Source: Clitopilus passeckerianus (taxonomy: Eukaryota; Basidiomycota; Agaricomycetes; Agaricales; Entolomataceae). Taken from it: a stretch of 64,000 nucleotides of DNA. The translations under genes and the position numbers were made by a program. The first letter of the stretch is position 1. Every line of letters begins with the position of its first letter. The stretch spans positions 930,001 to 994,000 of the forward strand of contig CALYLX010000127.1 of NCBI GenBank assembly GCA_944990035.1, read 5' to 3'. Below, one piece after another: positions 34,243-45,324 of the stretch. Below the pieces are notes generated by a model. The model was not told the origin of the DNA and did no database searches. It saw only the letters and a program-made list of their open reading frames with translations.

Positions 34243-35350
34243 TGGTTATCGCCTTGTCATGATTTCTCAATGAATATACCATGAAATGTCGCAAACCGAG
34301 AGGGACCTTCTGAGCACATTATCTTCATGCTGCAATCCTTGAGGTGGGTCAATCTCGGGACTTATCCTATCTGCCCGGAAGACCTCAAGACTTCCAAGGT
34401 ACCGTCGAGTTTGACGGCATGAGAGCAGTCACGCCCCACACCCCGCTTCACGTACGTTCCGAGTACTATCAGAATATCTATTCAATAAGGCGCTATGGGT
34501 CACAGCATGATACCGCTGTCGGTGCCAGATGATACCATGTTCATAGCATCTGACCTTCATTCGCAGGATCTGCGGGAGATGTATTTAGTAAGAGTTTATT
34601 CATGTGCCAACTTTTTCAGTTAGGTAGCAATGATCACGCCTCATCAGAACATTCCTTTCTGTCTGCTCGTTTGTGCGTCGGATCGCTTTGGCGGCGGCCA
34701 CGCGATTTTGCGATGAAGTCAGTCGTATCTTCAAGATCATCGTTCCTGTCAACCTGATTACAACCCCATACGTACCAAACCCTGGGTGCTTCATTTACTC
34801 CGGCAATTATCAGGGAAAAGCAGCTGTGGGCCGGTCAGTTAATCTACACATACAGATAGACAATGCGTTTTCCCATATAGGTAGACACCCATTTAGCCAT
34901 GAAGGAGAGTGTCTTAACGGGGTCTTTACAACGTGGATATTCAGAGGCAGCGATGGAGTAACGAACGTGTTATTGGCGCCGTCGTTCGTGTTCATAGCTA
35001 TCTTCCAAGAAGGCTGCTCCCGAGTCGGATGTAACACTCAACTAGAGCAACTGGAGAAACAACTTCAATACACATTCGGCATAATGTACAGTAGACTAAC
35101 GAAAACTAATAAACAAGCGTGGCTGGTAGTACACGAGGATGATTGCGATGGGTATAATACATAGGTGAGCACCTATTCCTTCCAGATCGAGAGCATTAAG
35201 CAATAGATAAAGCATTCCTTGCGTCAGGAGATGTCGTAAATGACGAAATTTGCGATATTTCGCAGCAAAACCGCCAATACATTGAAACGGTACCCCTGCA
35301 ATACGGAATCAGTTATCGAGATTTCACGAGGAAGATCTTCTGAGCTGACC
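34243..35350. other. Intergenic, about 1.1 kb
   Basis: Contains a 163-codon plus-strand frame (34673-35164) that starts on a non-ATG codon and shows no family resemblance, and an opposite frame. I cannot support a gene here, though the plus frame is long for chance. Confidence 0.35.
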
Positions 35351-37187
35351 TTAGAGCATGGCCTGAATGAACTCGGGTTGCGGGACCGCGTTACCGGTAT
35401 GCACGGGTAGGTCTGAGATGTAAGCTTTCCAGTTGGCGTCGGATACGATGGGTGCAGAGACATATTTGTCAATATTCAGCCCATCTAGCAAGGAATCCAG
35501 GTGCGGAAGGATCGAGGAGACGGCGGCATCTTCCCGTAGGCGTTGTTGCATGCGGCCGATCCCTTGCTCAGAATACCAAGCAGGGTCCTGTCGAATGACG
35601 GCGCATTCGTAGATGTCCAAAATCGGTTGAGGCAGCTTAGCCTCCACCGCCGCAGCGTAGGCCATGGCGTGGCCCATGGCTTCGATTGCGGTTTGTGACT
35701 GGGGGAGGATCAGGGCGTTGAAAGAATCACTCCGGTGATCGCCTTCAAGGCTCCTGAGAAGCGCACGGTTCTCTTCGAGAAGAGATGTCGCGTGGTTCGC
35801 GAGTAAGGATTCGTTGGAATCGGGCAGGGGCACAGTGTACCTAGACTGAAGCAACTCGGAGAAAAGACGGATGCATAGAGTAAGAACGTCGCCTTCTGCG
35901 ATGATCACACCCTTCCCATCATTCTGTGAAGAGGCCCGTGAGCGAGAGCCAAGTAGTGCATAATGAGACACCCACCTCGATCCGAGCCATGTAGTTCTGT
36001 TCAAAGGTCCCTTGGGCACCACACCGTTCAGCCATTTCTGGTACACATCGCTGGAAGTGGCGGCAGACAGTGGCTTTGGCGATAACTGCGAGTGCATGTC
36101 GGATACGGTGGTCTAATCTCGGATCCATTGCCTGCTGAACGATCCGAGGATACCAGTTGTCCATGACCATGGAGACAGCAGTAGCGTGAGCAACTGGCCA
36201 CTGTTGAGTACGGAATGAGATGATGGGGACGGGTTCTGAACGATGACCGAGGAGGGAGCGATGCATGGAGTATTTGCCCCCAATGTAGGCAACTGCCTTA
36301 GTGGCAGAAATCCACGGAGCGGGAACAGCAAGGGTACCAAGTTGGATGCGCCAGATTTCATCCCACCAAGCCTGGAGCGGCTGTTTCGGGGCGGAAGTGT
36401 CGAGAATGTCTGATGCGACAAGGGCAGTGGGAGGTAGATGGACTTGGTCGAAGGTAGTTATAGAGAAGTCCAGAGGGTTGGTCCCACTCCGGGGAGGTAG
36501 ACGAATTGAATGGACTCCTTTGTACATCTCATGTTCGTCACAAATGGGAACTATGAAGAACCTGCACCCGTGATCTTCGCCTTGGACAATAAGTCGCGCC
36601 ATGACCAACGCCACTTTGGGGATACCGAAGGCAGGGGTGGAAGCGGGCATGAATCTATGTGGTGCGTTTAGCGATGCGATAGGGATACGAAGGCCGGGGT
36701 AACTTACTTGGCTGCTTCTTCACGTGGCGTGTGTAAGATATAGCCATCGGCAGTCTTGGTCGCAGTTGTTTCAATATTGAATGAGTCGAGGCCGTGACCG
36801 CGTTCGGTCAAGAGGTAGATTCCAACGGTGTCAAACCTGAGTAGTCGACGAACAAGTGGCTTAAGATCCGGGCGGGTTTTCAGATGCTTTGAGAGTGTGC
36901 CAATGGTAAGTCCGACGTGTGCAGCAAGGATGGTGAACATGGCGATGTCGAGCGAGCATATGGGGTCCATCATCATCTCCCAGAACCTCGGTGAGCAATG
37001 CTGAACGTCTGATGACGTCAGGCCTAAGAAGAATGGTAAGGACAAGTGCGGAGAGAATGGATGGGTACGAACGGTAAGTCTGCAAGACAAGTCTTGCTCT
37101 TTGGTAGGATATCGAAACTCGCTCGTCGGCGGAGAGGAGTTCGACTCTAGCTCTGAAGAGAGGATGGCTATGAAGGTTGTTAAACAT
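35351..37187 (-). CDS. Acyl-CoA oxidase/dehydrogenase-like flavoenzyme
   Basis: Four exons on the minus strand: 37073-37187, 36708-37023, 35976-36654 and 35351-35923, giving about 560 residues. An in-frame Met at 37280 would add 31. The order of motifs matches acyl-CoA oxidases: SPRFWEMMMDPI near the N-terminus, LLRFDTVGIYLLTERGHGLD in the middle domain, ATKTADGYILHTP, a flavin-side HLPPTALV segment, and a C-terminal part with FEQNYMARIENDGKGVIIAEGDVLTL. These enzymes carry out the first, FAD-dependent step of peroxisomal beta-oxidation. The C-terminus reads FIQAML and lacks a classical SKL-type peroxisomal signal, so location and substrate are open. It is probably a specialised acyl-CoA oxidase rather than the main fatty-acid enzyme. 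Confidence 0.82.
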
Positions 37188-38978
37188 AATGAGTCGAAGG
37201 GGGGATTTGAATAAACGTGTGTATCTTTCACGAGCTTTTAACGCGTCAGAGACCATGAGAGCCAATTCAGGTAAAAACATCTGGGATTCGATCCATCTGG
37301 TGTGCCCAGTTTGAGAACCTATGGATCACATAGGATTACATTCCCAGAATGGTCGGGTACATGTTTAACGTGCGCGCATAATGTCAAGCGTGATTGAACG
37401 GACTCGGGACACCATAAGGTTGGAAGATTCTGCCGAGGGACAAGTGATTAAGGGGATCGGCAAGTTCGTTATCCTGAAAGTTGGCCAGCCCAAAAAGCAG
37501 ACGATCGGAAGATTGGACGTTTACAGGAATTTTGATGCCGTAACAATTTTTTATCAGCCACTTTCCGACTCAACTTGGCCATGAGAGCTTCTAGATGTCG
37601 TGTTTGCGCCTTAAAGGTGGGAGCATGACAGATCCCATTTTGCCAAATCTCAAGATGTCATGCTAAAATAGGCATGAGCGACTTGCAGTAATACATACCC
37701 CCGCCTCATTCGGGTACCACTCGCGAAGCATGGAAGAGAAAGTACCCATGTATTTCGGTGTCATCGGACGTGGAGTCTGCAAAAGTTCTGATTGAGTGTT
37801 CGGAAGTCCCTTCGCCTGTCCATTGCCCGCTTGTCGAAGGTGACTTTGGAGGACAGATAGCTGACAAGTAGTTGCTATCATCGATCGTGTCGAAGACTCG
37901 GTACAGAATAAGAACGAAATCCAAGCGATGAACTGAGTCGTTCAGGGTGTTTGGTGGTGGCCTTCGGGGAAGGGATGTACGGGCCGTGCTAGGTCATGAG
38001 AGTGCTGACATAAACACAACCGCCGCCACCTGCGGTTTGGAGTGCACCTCGACTACAAAAAGTCTCGCGGACCCCAATAGCTTGCTCCTTGCGGACGATT
38101 TTCTCGTGGTTTGGGACAACATGACCTGTCCATATGCTATATTCTTGCATATCACTCCCTATCAACATCTGATTTCGTCCGTTTGCAATCATTCCCGAAA
38201 GGCCTGATTATTCCGAACTATTCAGTCATGCTGCATGGAGGATTGCGGCCCATCAACGTGGCGAACGAAATAATTCCTGTGGTGCGTGACGCTCCTACAA
38301 CAGGTGAGCGACCGCCGACAAGGCGGATCCTCTAAAAGTTCGTCTGGAGATGCTTCGGTTCGGTTCTTGACTGATGCGAAGTCCCAAGGTTATGCCTCGC
38401 ACGCAGATATTATCTTCTGATTGGATTCTGGTCTACGCGACTCCCTTTGGGATCCACTGTATATCCGCAGATCACTTGTCTCTTGACAATGTTTTATGCC
38501 TGAGGTATTCTACTAAAGCGTACATGGGTCATCAATGTACCACTTCCTGGGGATATCCCAGATGTTGGTGTTTTGTCTACCGTGATCGCGACAACCCAGG
38601 TGACACGATGCCAGGAAGCCTTCTTGGCATCCAAGTTACGGCTGACTCGTCTCCCATTTGGCAGAGCGTCTGGACCGTGAGATTCGCTTGTAAAATCTAC
38701 GGTTAATGGGCAGAATGTTCATGGAAGTCCATTAACTGATGCATGATGAGCAGGCAAGGATAAGATCAGGATGTTTATTCGGAAATGAGCCAATCAGGGT
38801 CAAGGAAGGTAGAGATGGCAAATGACCACATTATTATTCTTAGTCCAGAAGGGTGTTAGCCGGATTGCCGCTCGCGTAGACATGGGAAGTTTCCAATTAG
38901 ATCGTGCGTAGCGTGCTTCTTCATCTATACTTCTGACATGTGTACGAGTGCAAGATACCTCATCTTCCCCCCACGATC
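37188..38978. other. Intergenic, about 1.8 kb
   Basis: Between the oxidase start and the MFS gene. Several medium frames occur, for example 37381-37584 (67 codons, ATG start) and a plus-strand frame near 37690-37870, but none shows a domain or clear splice structure. Confidence 0.35.
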
Positions 38979-41094
38979 ATGTCGTCTCACAGAGTGGACG
39001 ATATGAGGCACTCCATAGAGAAAGACCACCGTTCTAGTGAGGATGGTCTACGCTCGACCCCAGACTCATCCAACTCTGTTGAGAAGGGAGAAGCCGCCGT
39101 CGGAACGGCCTCGTCGAGCACGGGGACTACGACTGTGAAGCCTGCGTTGCAGTTCCCTGAAGGCGGACTGCAGGCATGGCTCACTGTGCTAGGAGGGTAT
39201 GTGGGGTTTATTCTCGGAAGCACGGACTATCTCTAACACCAGGTATAGCGCTATGGTGACCTTCTGTACGTTCGGTGTTGTGCAGTCATTCGGTGTCTAC
39301 CAGGACTATTATACGGTACGGCAGCATTTGTATCCAACTTGACTTTTTTGCTGATGATTTCCTCCAGAGAATCTCTTTGAAAGGCCATACCCCTTCGACT
39401 ATTAGTTGGATAGGGTCGGTGCAAGTCTTCTTCGTTTTCGCAATCGGCCTCCCAGCAGGCAGGTTATTCGATGCAGGTTACTTCCGCCACTGCTTGTTTG
39501 GAGGTTCTGTCCTGTACATCTTCTCGTGAGATTTTCTCTTCATTAATCAAACTCTAATGACTGTCTAAACAATGCGAGCAGGATCTTCATGTTGTCTTTG
39601 GCTAAACCGGGTCACTACTACCAGAATTTCCTGGCCCAAGGGGTTGGAATGGGCATTGGCATGGGGCTAATGTTCCTCCCTTCATTGACATTGACTTCCC
39701 ACTACTTCCGCAGGCGGCGTTCTCTTGCCATGGGACTAGTGATCGCAGGTAACACCATATGAAATCCGTCCAATGTGCTCTATCTGCTAATAGAACGCTT
39801 ATGTATACAGGATCAAGCATTGGAGCATGCCTGTATCCAATTCTTCTCAACAACGTGTTTTCGAGATCTTCAGGCTTTGGAACGGGTGTCAGGTGCGTTT
39901 CTTGTTCTTATTATAGATTTCAATGATGGTTGACGGATATTCGAATTCTTGGTGTCTACAGAGCCGTAGCTTTCATAGATTTGGGGTTGCTGATTATAGC
40001 GAACTTGATCATGAAGACACGCTTACCAGCCAAACGCCGCTCTCAAGAGGACTCGTCGATATTGAGAGAGATCCTGACGGACGCACCGTATCTCATATTC
40101 GTTTTCGGCTCGTTCTTGGTGTGTATTTCATCTATGCTGTCATAGGTTGCAACGAGGCTCACTAGAGTGTGAATGACAGGTGTTCTGGGGAACCTTCATA
40201 CCCTGTAAGATACAAGCCCCACTTGATTCGATCAGGAAGCGACTGACCAAGCTGACGGTTCCGACCAGTTTTCTACCTTCAACTCTATGCCGCGTTGCAT
40301 CAGGTTGACGCCGCATTGGTGAAATATGCTGTAGGTGTTCTAATCGGATGCCTAAAACACACGAGGTGATTTTAACCTATTAACCTCTCTAAGCTCACTA
40401 TTATGAATGCCTCGTCTATTCTTGGGCGAACTGTGCCATGCTTCGTGGCCGATGTGTATGGGCCTATCAACGGTAAGCCTGGATCTTTCGATGAACCGGA
40501 TGAAGGACCCTTATTTCATTTCCAGTGATCATCCCGTCCAGCATATTGACTGGTGGCCTGGTCTTTGCGTTGTTCGGCGCCACGAACGTGAGTGGTGTTG
40601 TACTGTTTGGAGTCTTCTATGGGTTCTTCTCCGGGGGAGGTAAGTACCGGGTTCTTCCTTGATTGGACCTATTGGTTTGCAAGAACTCATGCGTTCACTC
40701 CCGCTAGTTATTTCCGTCGTCACACCAGTTGCTGGTTGCTTCGTAACTCGACCTGATCTTTCCGATCTCGGGTATGCTTTCTTCTAGACGTCACCGATGT
40801 TGGACCTGACGAGATCGCGCGCCGTTCCTGCTTAGAATTCGGCTTGGTCTACTCTCCTTCGGGCTGTCCTTTGCACTGTTGACTGGCAGCCCAATTGCAG
40901 GGGCGCTGTTGTCACCTCCTCAATACAAATGGGACCGCCCTGTGATATTCGCTGCTGTAAGTGTTGCTGCTGTCGGCATGGACAGTTGGGATTAACCTTC
41001 TATCCCTCTACAGGTGACCATCGTTGCAGGTGCCATCTGTCATTTGTTCGCCCGCCGAGCGCTCGTGAAACGAAAAGGAACATGGAGAACCTAG
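38979..41094 (+). CDS. MFS monocarboxylate-type transporter
   Basis: Thirteen short exons from 38979 to 41094, all with GT-AG introns of 45-70 bp and consistent phases, give 464 residues. After a hydrophilic N-terminus of about 65 residues comes FPEGGLQAWLTVLGG, the signature of fungal MCT-like (MCH) carriers. It is followed by about 12 hydrophobic segments, including STISWIGSVQVFFVFAIGLP, the SHYFRRRRSLAMGLVIAG motif, and an Arg/Lys-rich central loop (KTRLPAKRRSQED). The C-terminus is short and basic (RRALVKRKGTWRT). It should sit in the plasma membrane; the substrate cannot be read from sequence, and members move carboxylates, riboflavin or secondary metabolites. It lies between an acyl-CoA oxidase-like gene and an FAD monooxygenase. 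Confidence 0.88.
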
Positions 41095-42058
41095 ATTCCT
41101 CCATTAGTGTGTTCACTTTGTTGCTATCACTTCGCTTTCCTCAACTCGCATCTCAATAATGTCGGACCCCGCAATCTTCAATGTCTCACCATTTACGCAT
41201 TCAACGTTTTTAGGATGTATATACGTTTCTTTGATGTACTTTCCTGTGTATAGTAGTAGCACTTCACGTCTATTTCCTAATGACAATACCGGCGGCACCA
41301 CCAGTCTTGGTGCGGATTTGCCTGCCCTGATGTTCCTGGAGATAGCGATTCAGTTCAGTGCCACGAGCCTCCTGCCTGATAAAGCCAGCCACAGGCCCAA
41401 TCAAAACCATATCGCCGTGACCGTCTCGGCGTCTCCGTCGTCCAAAGGGGCAGCCACCACAAATATGCTTCCGCTGAAGGCCGTCGGGTTAGCAATGTTA
41501 AGGATCGCGAGCCAGTCCCGTCTACCCTGCTCGAAGCAAGTCTCAAACAACACTTGAAGAAGTGGTCTTGGTGAAACAATGCATATTTCTTCTAGCTTCT
41601 TATCGCTTACAACTGACCCTCTAGTATCGTCGTGGTGGTTGCCCCGGTCTTATGCCTCCTGATTGGAGGCGTTGCCTTATTACCTCGGACTACGGAGAAA
41701 ATCCGCAGAGGGGTGGGCAGTGTTCGACCGATCCTAAAGGTTTCGGAGAGTTTCCTTGCTCTTTCTACTATCGACAGTATTATTGGAGCATTCTCAAGAG
41801 GCTTCAACCCAGGCTGGAGTGGAAACTGGCACGGGATGAGTTCGAACTTGAGCGTCTACAGTATGCTGCATGTTCAACCATGTCACGGGGCTATTCAATT
41901 CCGTCCAAGCTTCTGAATTCGTTTCCCACTGTTTTCAATCATTATGATCTGATGGATGCACTCGAAATCAGTGTATATATACAATCGGAGGCTGGTAACT
42001 AACCGTTACGACTGCTGGTCTGCCCTATTGTCACCCTTCCAGCCACGCCTGAGCTGCT
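41095..42058. other. Ambiguous region with open frames on both strands
   Basis: A plus-strand frame (41159-41557) and minus-strand frames overlap here. On the minus strand a fully typical fungal intron is visible at 41474-41525 (GTAGAC, TTGCTAAC branch site, TTCAG). After it, one open frame reads through a Gly/Arg-rich stretch (CGGCPFGRRRRRDGHGD) to IGPVAGFIRQEARG and a TAG at 41270-41272. Upstream exons cannot be fixed with confidence. A small minus-strand gene of unknown function is likely but not delimited. Confidence 0.3.
41974..41981 (+). promoter_or_regulatory. TATA box of FAD monooxygenase gene
   Basis: TATATATA inside a palindromic TGTATATATACA, about 85 bp before the start codon at 42059. 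Being symmetrical, it could also serve a minus-strand transcript. Confidence 0.4.
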
Positions 42059-43981
42059 ATGCCTGGGCACATAAACACCAAATCACGGACCGCGCTGATA
42101 CAGTTGAAGGTCATAGTTGTTGGAGGGAGCATCGCTGGTACGGATTTCCATCACTCAAATCAAAGGAAGATCATTCAACTCTAGGAACAGGCTTGGCTAC
42201 AGCGTATGCATTTCGAAAGGCGGGACACGATGTTCTGGTGCTGGAAAAGAGTGATGGAACGAAGAGAGTGAGTGTTACATCCCAGTATGCAAGCCCGAAC
42301 ATTGCTCACAGCATCGTACATTGATAATCTAGAGCCGAGGCGGTTTACGGTAATCAAAGCTCCTGCGGATCCCGCCAACTCTTTGCTGATGCCCCGATAG
42401 AAGCCCACCAAACATGACACGGCTGCTGGAGAAGTGGGGACTCGGGCCTGCGCTGGACAAGTATGCGAGTTCTTGCCGGCAGTACATCTTCCAGAAAGGT
42501 AGTAAGACCAACTTTAACTTTCACATTGTCTGTCGGATCTCAACGATTTACACCCAGGCGAAAGCGGGGAGCTCATTGGTTACAGCAAGATACACGAGGA
42601 ATTTTTGGAAGAGTTAATGGCGAATTTCCTCTTAATTCAGGTCAGCCCTTTACTCAGTGTTGACACGTGCTGTGCCACTGACGCCCACAAACAATTCAGC
42701 ATGGCCATCTTCAGACAATTCTATGTGATCACGCTGGTCAGGAAGGCGTCAGGTTTCGGTATAATGCCAACGTGGTTGATGTCAGCTCAAAACCTGTCAG
42801 CATCACCCTGGAGGGCGGAGAGCGGTTGACTTGCGACGTGATAGTCGGAGCGGATGGATTCAGAAGTTTGGTGCGGTCAAAGATAGTGGGGGAAGCACCG
42901 CCGTTGAAGCACGAGAGGGATATCACCGTAGTCTTCACGGTTCCAACATCGAAAATGAGGGAGTACGAAGACCTTCGGCCCCTAACGGCAACCACAGATG
43001 TACGTCAGGTCACAAGCTCTTGAGAATTCCGTGCACGAAATGACTTACCCTCTTTTACAGTGGTCCATCTGGCTCGGAGACGCGTATTTACTTCACGGTA
43101 GCCTCGTGGTGCGTATCGGAAAGTGACTTCAATCAGCCAATTCTAACTGAGGGATTCAAGAATTCTGGCTGTGACTACAGCTTAACACTTGCCTGGGAGC
43201 TCCCAGAAGGCACCGAAGACTTTGAAGAGGACTGGTCAGATCGGTATAAATTGGAAGACTTCAAACTGGAATTCGAGAAATTCGATCCTAGGTAAGGCTC
43301 TCTATTACGACAATGTATTACACCAGGAGTCCCGACCTTGACTCTCTAGGGCGAGAAAACTCCTAAATATGGCTCAAACCGTCATGACACATGTAGACTT
43401 TGGGAAACCAAACGTCGAGAGCCTCGTGTGCGAGCAGGCGAAGATAGTATTGGTCGGCGAAGCGGCACATCCATTACTGGTCCGTGATACTCATCACTAC
43501 CGCAGTTTAACTCACCAACTTCCTATTGTAGCCTAGCGGACAATTACATACCGCACTCGGGATTGAAGATGCACAGACTCTCGGGAGCCTGTTCTCAGGG
43601 ATCCAGGATCGTGACCAGGTCGCACAACTCCTTCAGGCATATGAGGACCTACGGCAGACACGATGTCATTGGGCACAGGAATGGGAGCGGCGGAAGCGTC
43701 GAATGCTGACGCTGCCGAAGGGAGATGAGCAGGAGGTGCGGGACCTGAATCTCCACTACACCACAACGCATGAGGATGACGACGAAGACGAGACCGTGGA
43801 CGAGGAAGAGTTCATGAGGATATGGGGTGACGAGATGAAGTTGTACGCTCATGACGCAAGCGAAGCTGTTGAGGACTGGTGGACGAAATGGGAGCCAGTT
43901 ATCGTCAGGGCGCATCCGAACCGGCGGAGCATGGGACCCAGCCTAGAGATATTGAAGAATGATACAGTCCTGGTGTCATAA
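42059..43981 (+). CDS. FAD-dependent monooxygenase (salicylate hydroxylase-like)
   Basis: Ten exons: 42059-42137, 42185-42267, 42333-42349, 42401-42498, 42558-42640, 42700-42999, 43061-43108, 43161-43291, 43350-43479 and 43532-43981; 472 residues. The N-terminal dinucleotide fold reads KVIVVGGSIAGTGLATAYAF with an acidic end (VLVLEKS). GGLRSPPNMTRLL, the DG motif VIVGADGFRS and the FAD-ribityl motif VLVGEAAHP follow in the right order, all typical of group A flavin monooxygenases. The third exon is only 17 nt. The C-terminal 100 residues are unusually acidic (HEDDDEDETVDEEE). Such enzymes hydroxylate aromatic or polyketide substrates with NAD(P)H and oxygen. The position next to an MFS carrier hints at a catabolic or secondary-metabolite role, which is inference. 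Confidence 0.88.
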
Positions 43982-45324
43982 CTGATTCCCGGCGACGGCT
44001 GGAACATGAGAACATGATAAGGGGTTTTTGGAGGAATTTATTCACTGGATATCTGGACGTAATTCATGGTTAGTCACGATCTTTCACGATAACGTTACGA
44101 GTATTGCGAACGGGCACGTTTGATCGCTGGTTCGGTTCAAAAGTAAACTGGATTAGATAGTCCTAAGGTTGTAAACTATGTATGTCATCAATAGAATCTT
44201 TTCGGTCATCTTGGTACCTTTCTTCTCTCGCCGAATCTTACTTTCACACACCGAAAAGAGGGAAAAAAGATTGATTCTGGAGTGGGAGCCATGCGGGCCG
44301 CAAGTGGAGGAAGATACATTTGGTAAGTGGGAGTTGGCAATGTGGTACGAGGGCCGATAGTTAGGAAGCTCTTCAAATCAATGTAAACTGGAGCCGAGAT
44401 CAGTAAAGGGGAAACGGGATAGGTCGAAGTGCAAAAGGGCCGTGACTAGCCTCTCAGGAGTCAAAAGCTCGACGCCCTGCAGTGGCGATCGTGCATGGGA
44501 GCGCGTGACGCTGGGCACATCCACACGGTTGTCGATCGGTGGTGGAAAACCGCAGTGTATGTGGTTTAGGGAAGGCTAGGGGGCTGGAGATCGTCCACAG
44601 ACGAAGAGCCACATATTTCAATCGGAAGATTTCTGTGGACTCTGGACACTAAAAGCCGTAGAGACGTCATATACCTGCCGCCGAGTCCTGAGGCGAGGCA
44701 AGATTTGGCAAGATAGGGAGCGTTCCGATATGTGTCCGGGGTTTCAAGCAAATGCGGGGAATCAGGCGGTATTCGCAAGGATACACTTGGCCACTGGGTC
44801 ACTGGTTGAGATGTGCCTGAAAGTCCCAGAGGTGTTTGATTCGAGAAGCTCATTTACTCGACGGAATTGGTTGACTCCGAAAAGGGAGGTGCTCGAGGAT
44901 CAAGATACAGAGAAAATTGCCAATTTTTTTCTATGGGACAGCAAATCGGCCATGGTTCCCAGACGCCCATGCACATGACTGAACCAGCATGAGGATAGCC
45001 GGAATAGAGCCCGAGTCCAGTCCTATTCTGACTCCTAACTTCTAGGATCCGGGGGAGCAAATTTGATTTGGGGACTCATGTAATACACCAAATTCGAACC
45101 CCAGAAAATACTCCCTATTTTGAAAGCAAAAATACAAGTTCTAGCAAACAGTTGGTGGAGGGAGAGAGGCGAAAACTTGAGGGCGTGACGGAAAGTAACG
45201 AATAACGCGTCTGTCACAATTACGATCACGTGAGCCAGCTCGACGCGTTGAATCTGAGTTCAACGTTGGTTGCCGTCGAAACTCCAACGATTTTTACTGC
45301 TTCAGTCCATGGTTGTTAGACGAC
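43982..45324. other. Intergenic, about 1.3 kb
   Basis: No coding exon recognised. The right end is the promoter of the Ase1/PRC1 gene, with two ACGCGT sites and a CACGTG at 45227. Confidence 0.4.
45205..45248 (+). promoter_or_regulatory. Paired MluI cell-cycle box-like sites
   Basis: Two ACGCGT hexamers (45205-45210 and 45243-45248) flank a CACGTG at 45227-45232, 77-120 bp before the Ase1/PRC1 start. ACGCGT is the binding core of the MBF G1/S regulator in fungi. The hexamer also occurs elsewhere in the window, so the pairing is what counts. Confidence 0.4.

Noticed and set aside
41376..41407. 32-bp minus-strand intron joining two frames
   Set aside because: Too short to be likely; a continuous alternative frame crosses the same stretch without splicing.
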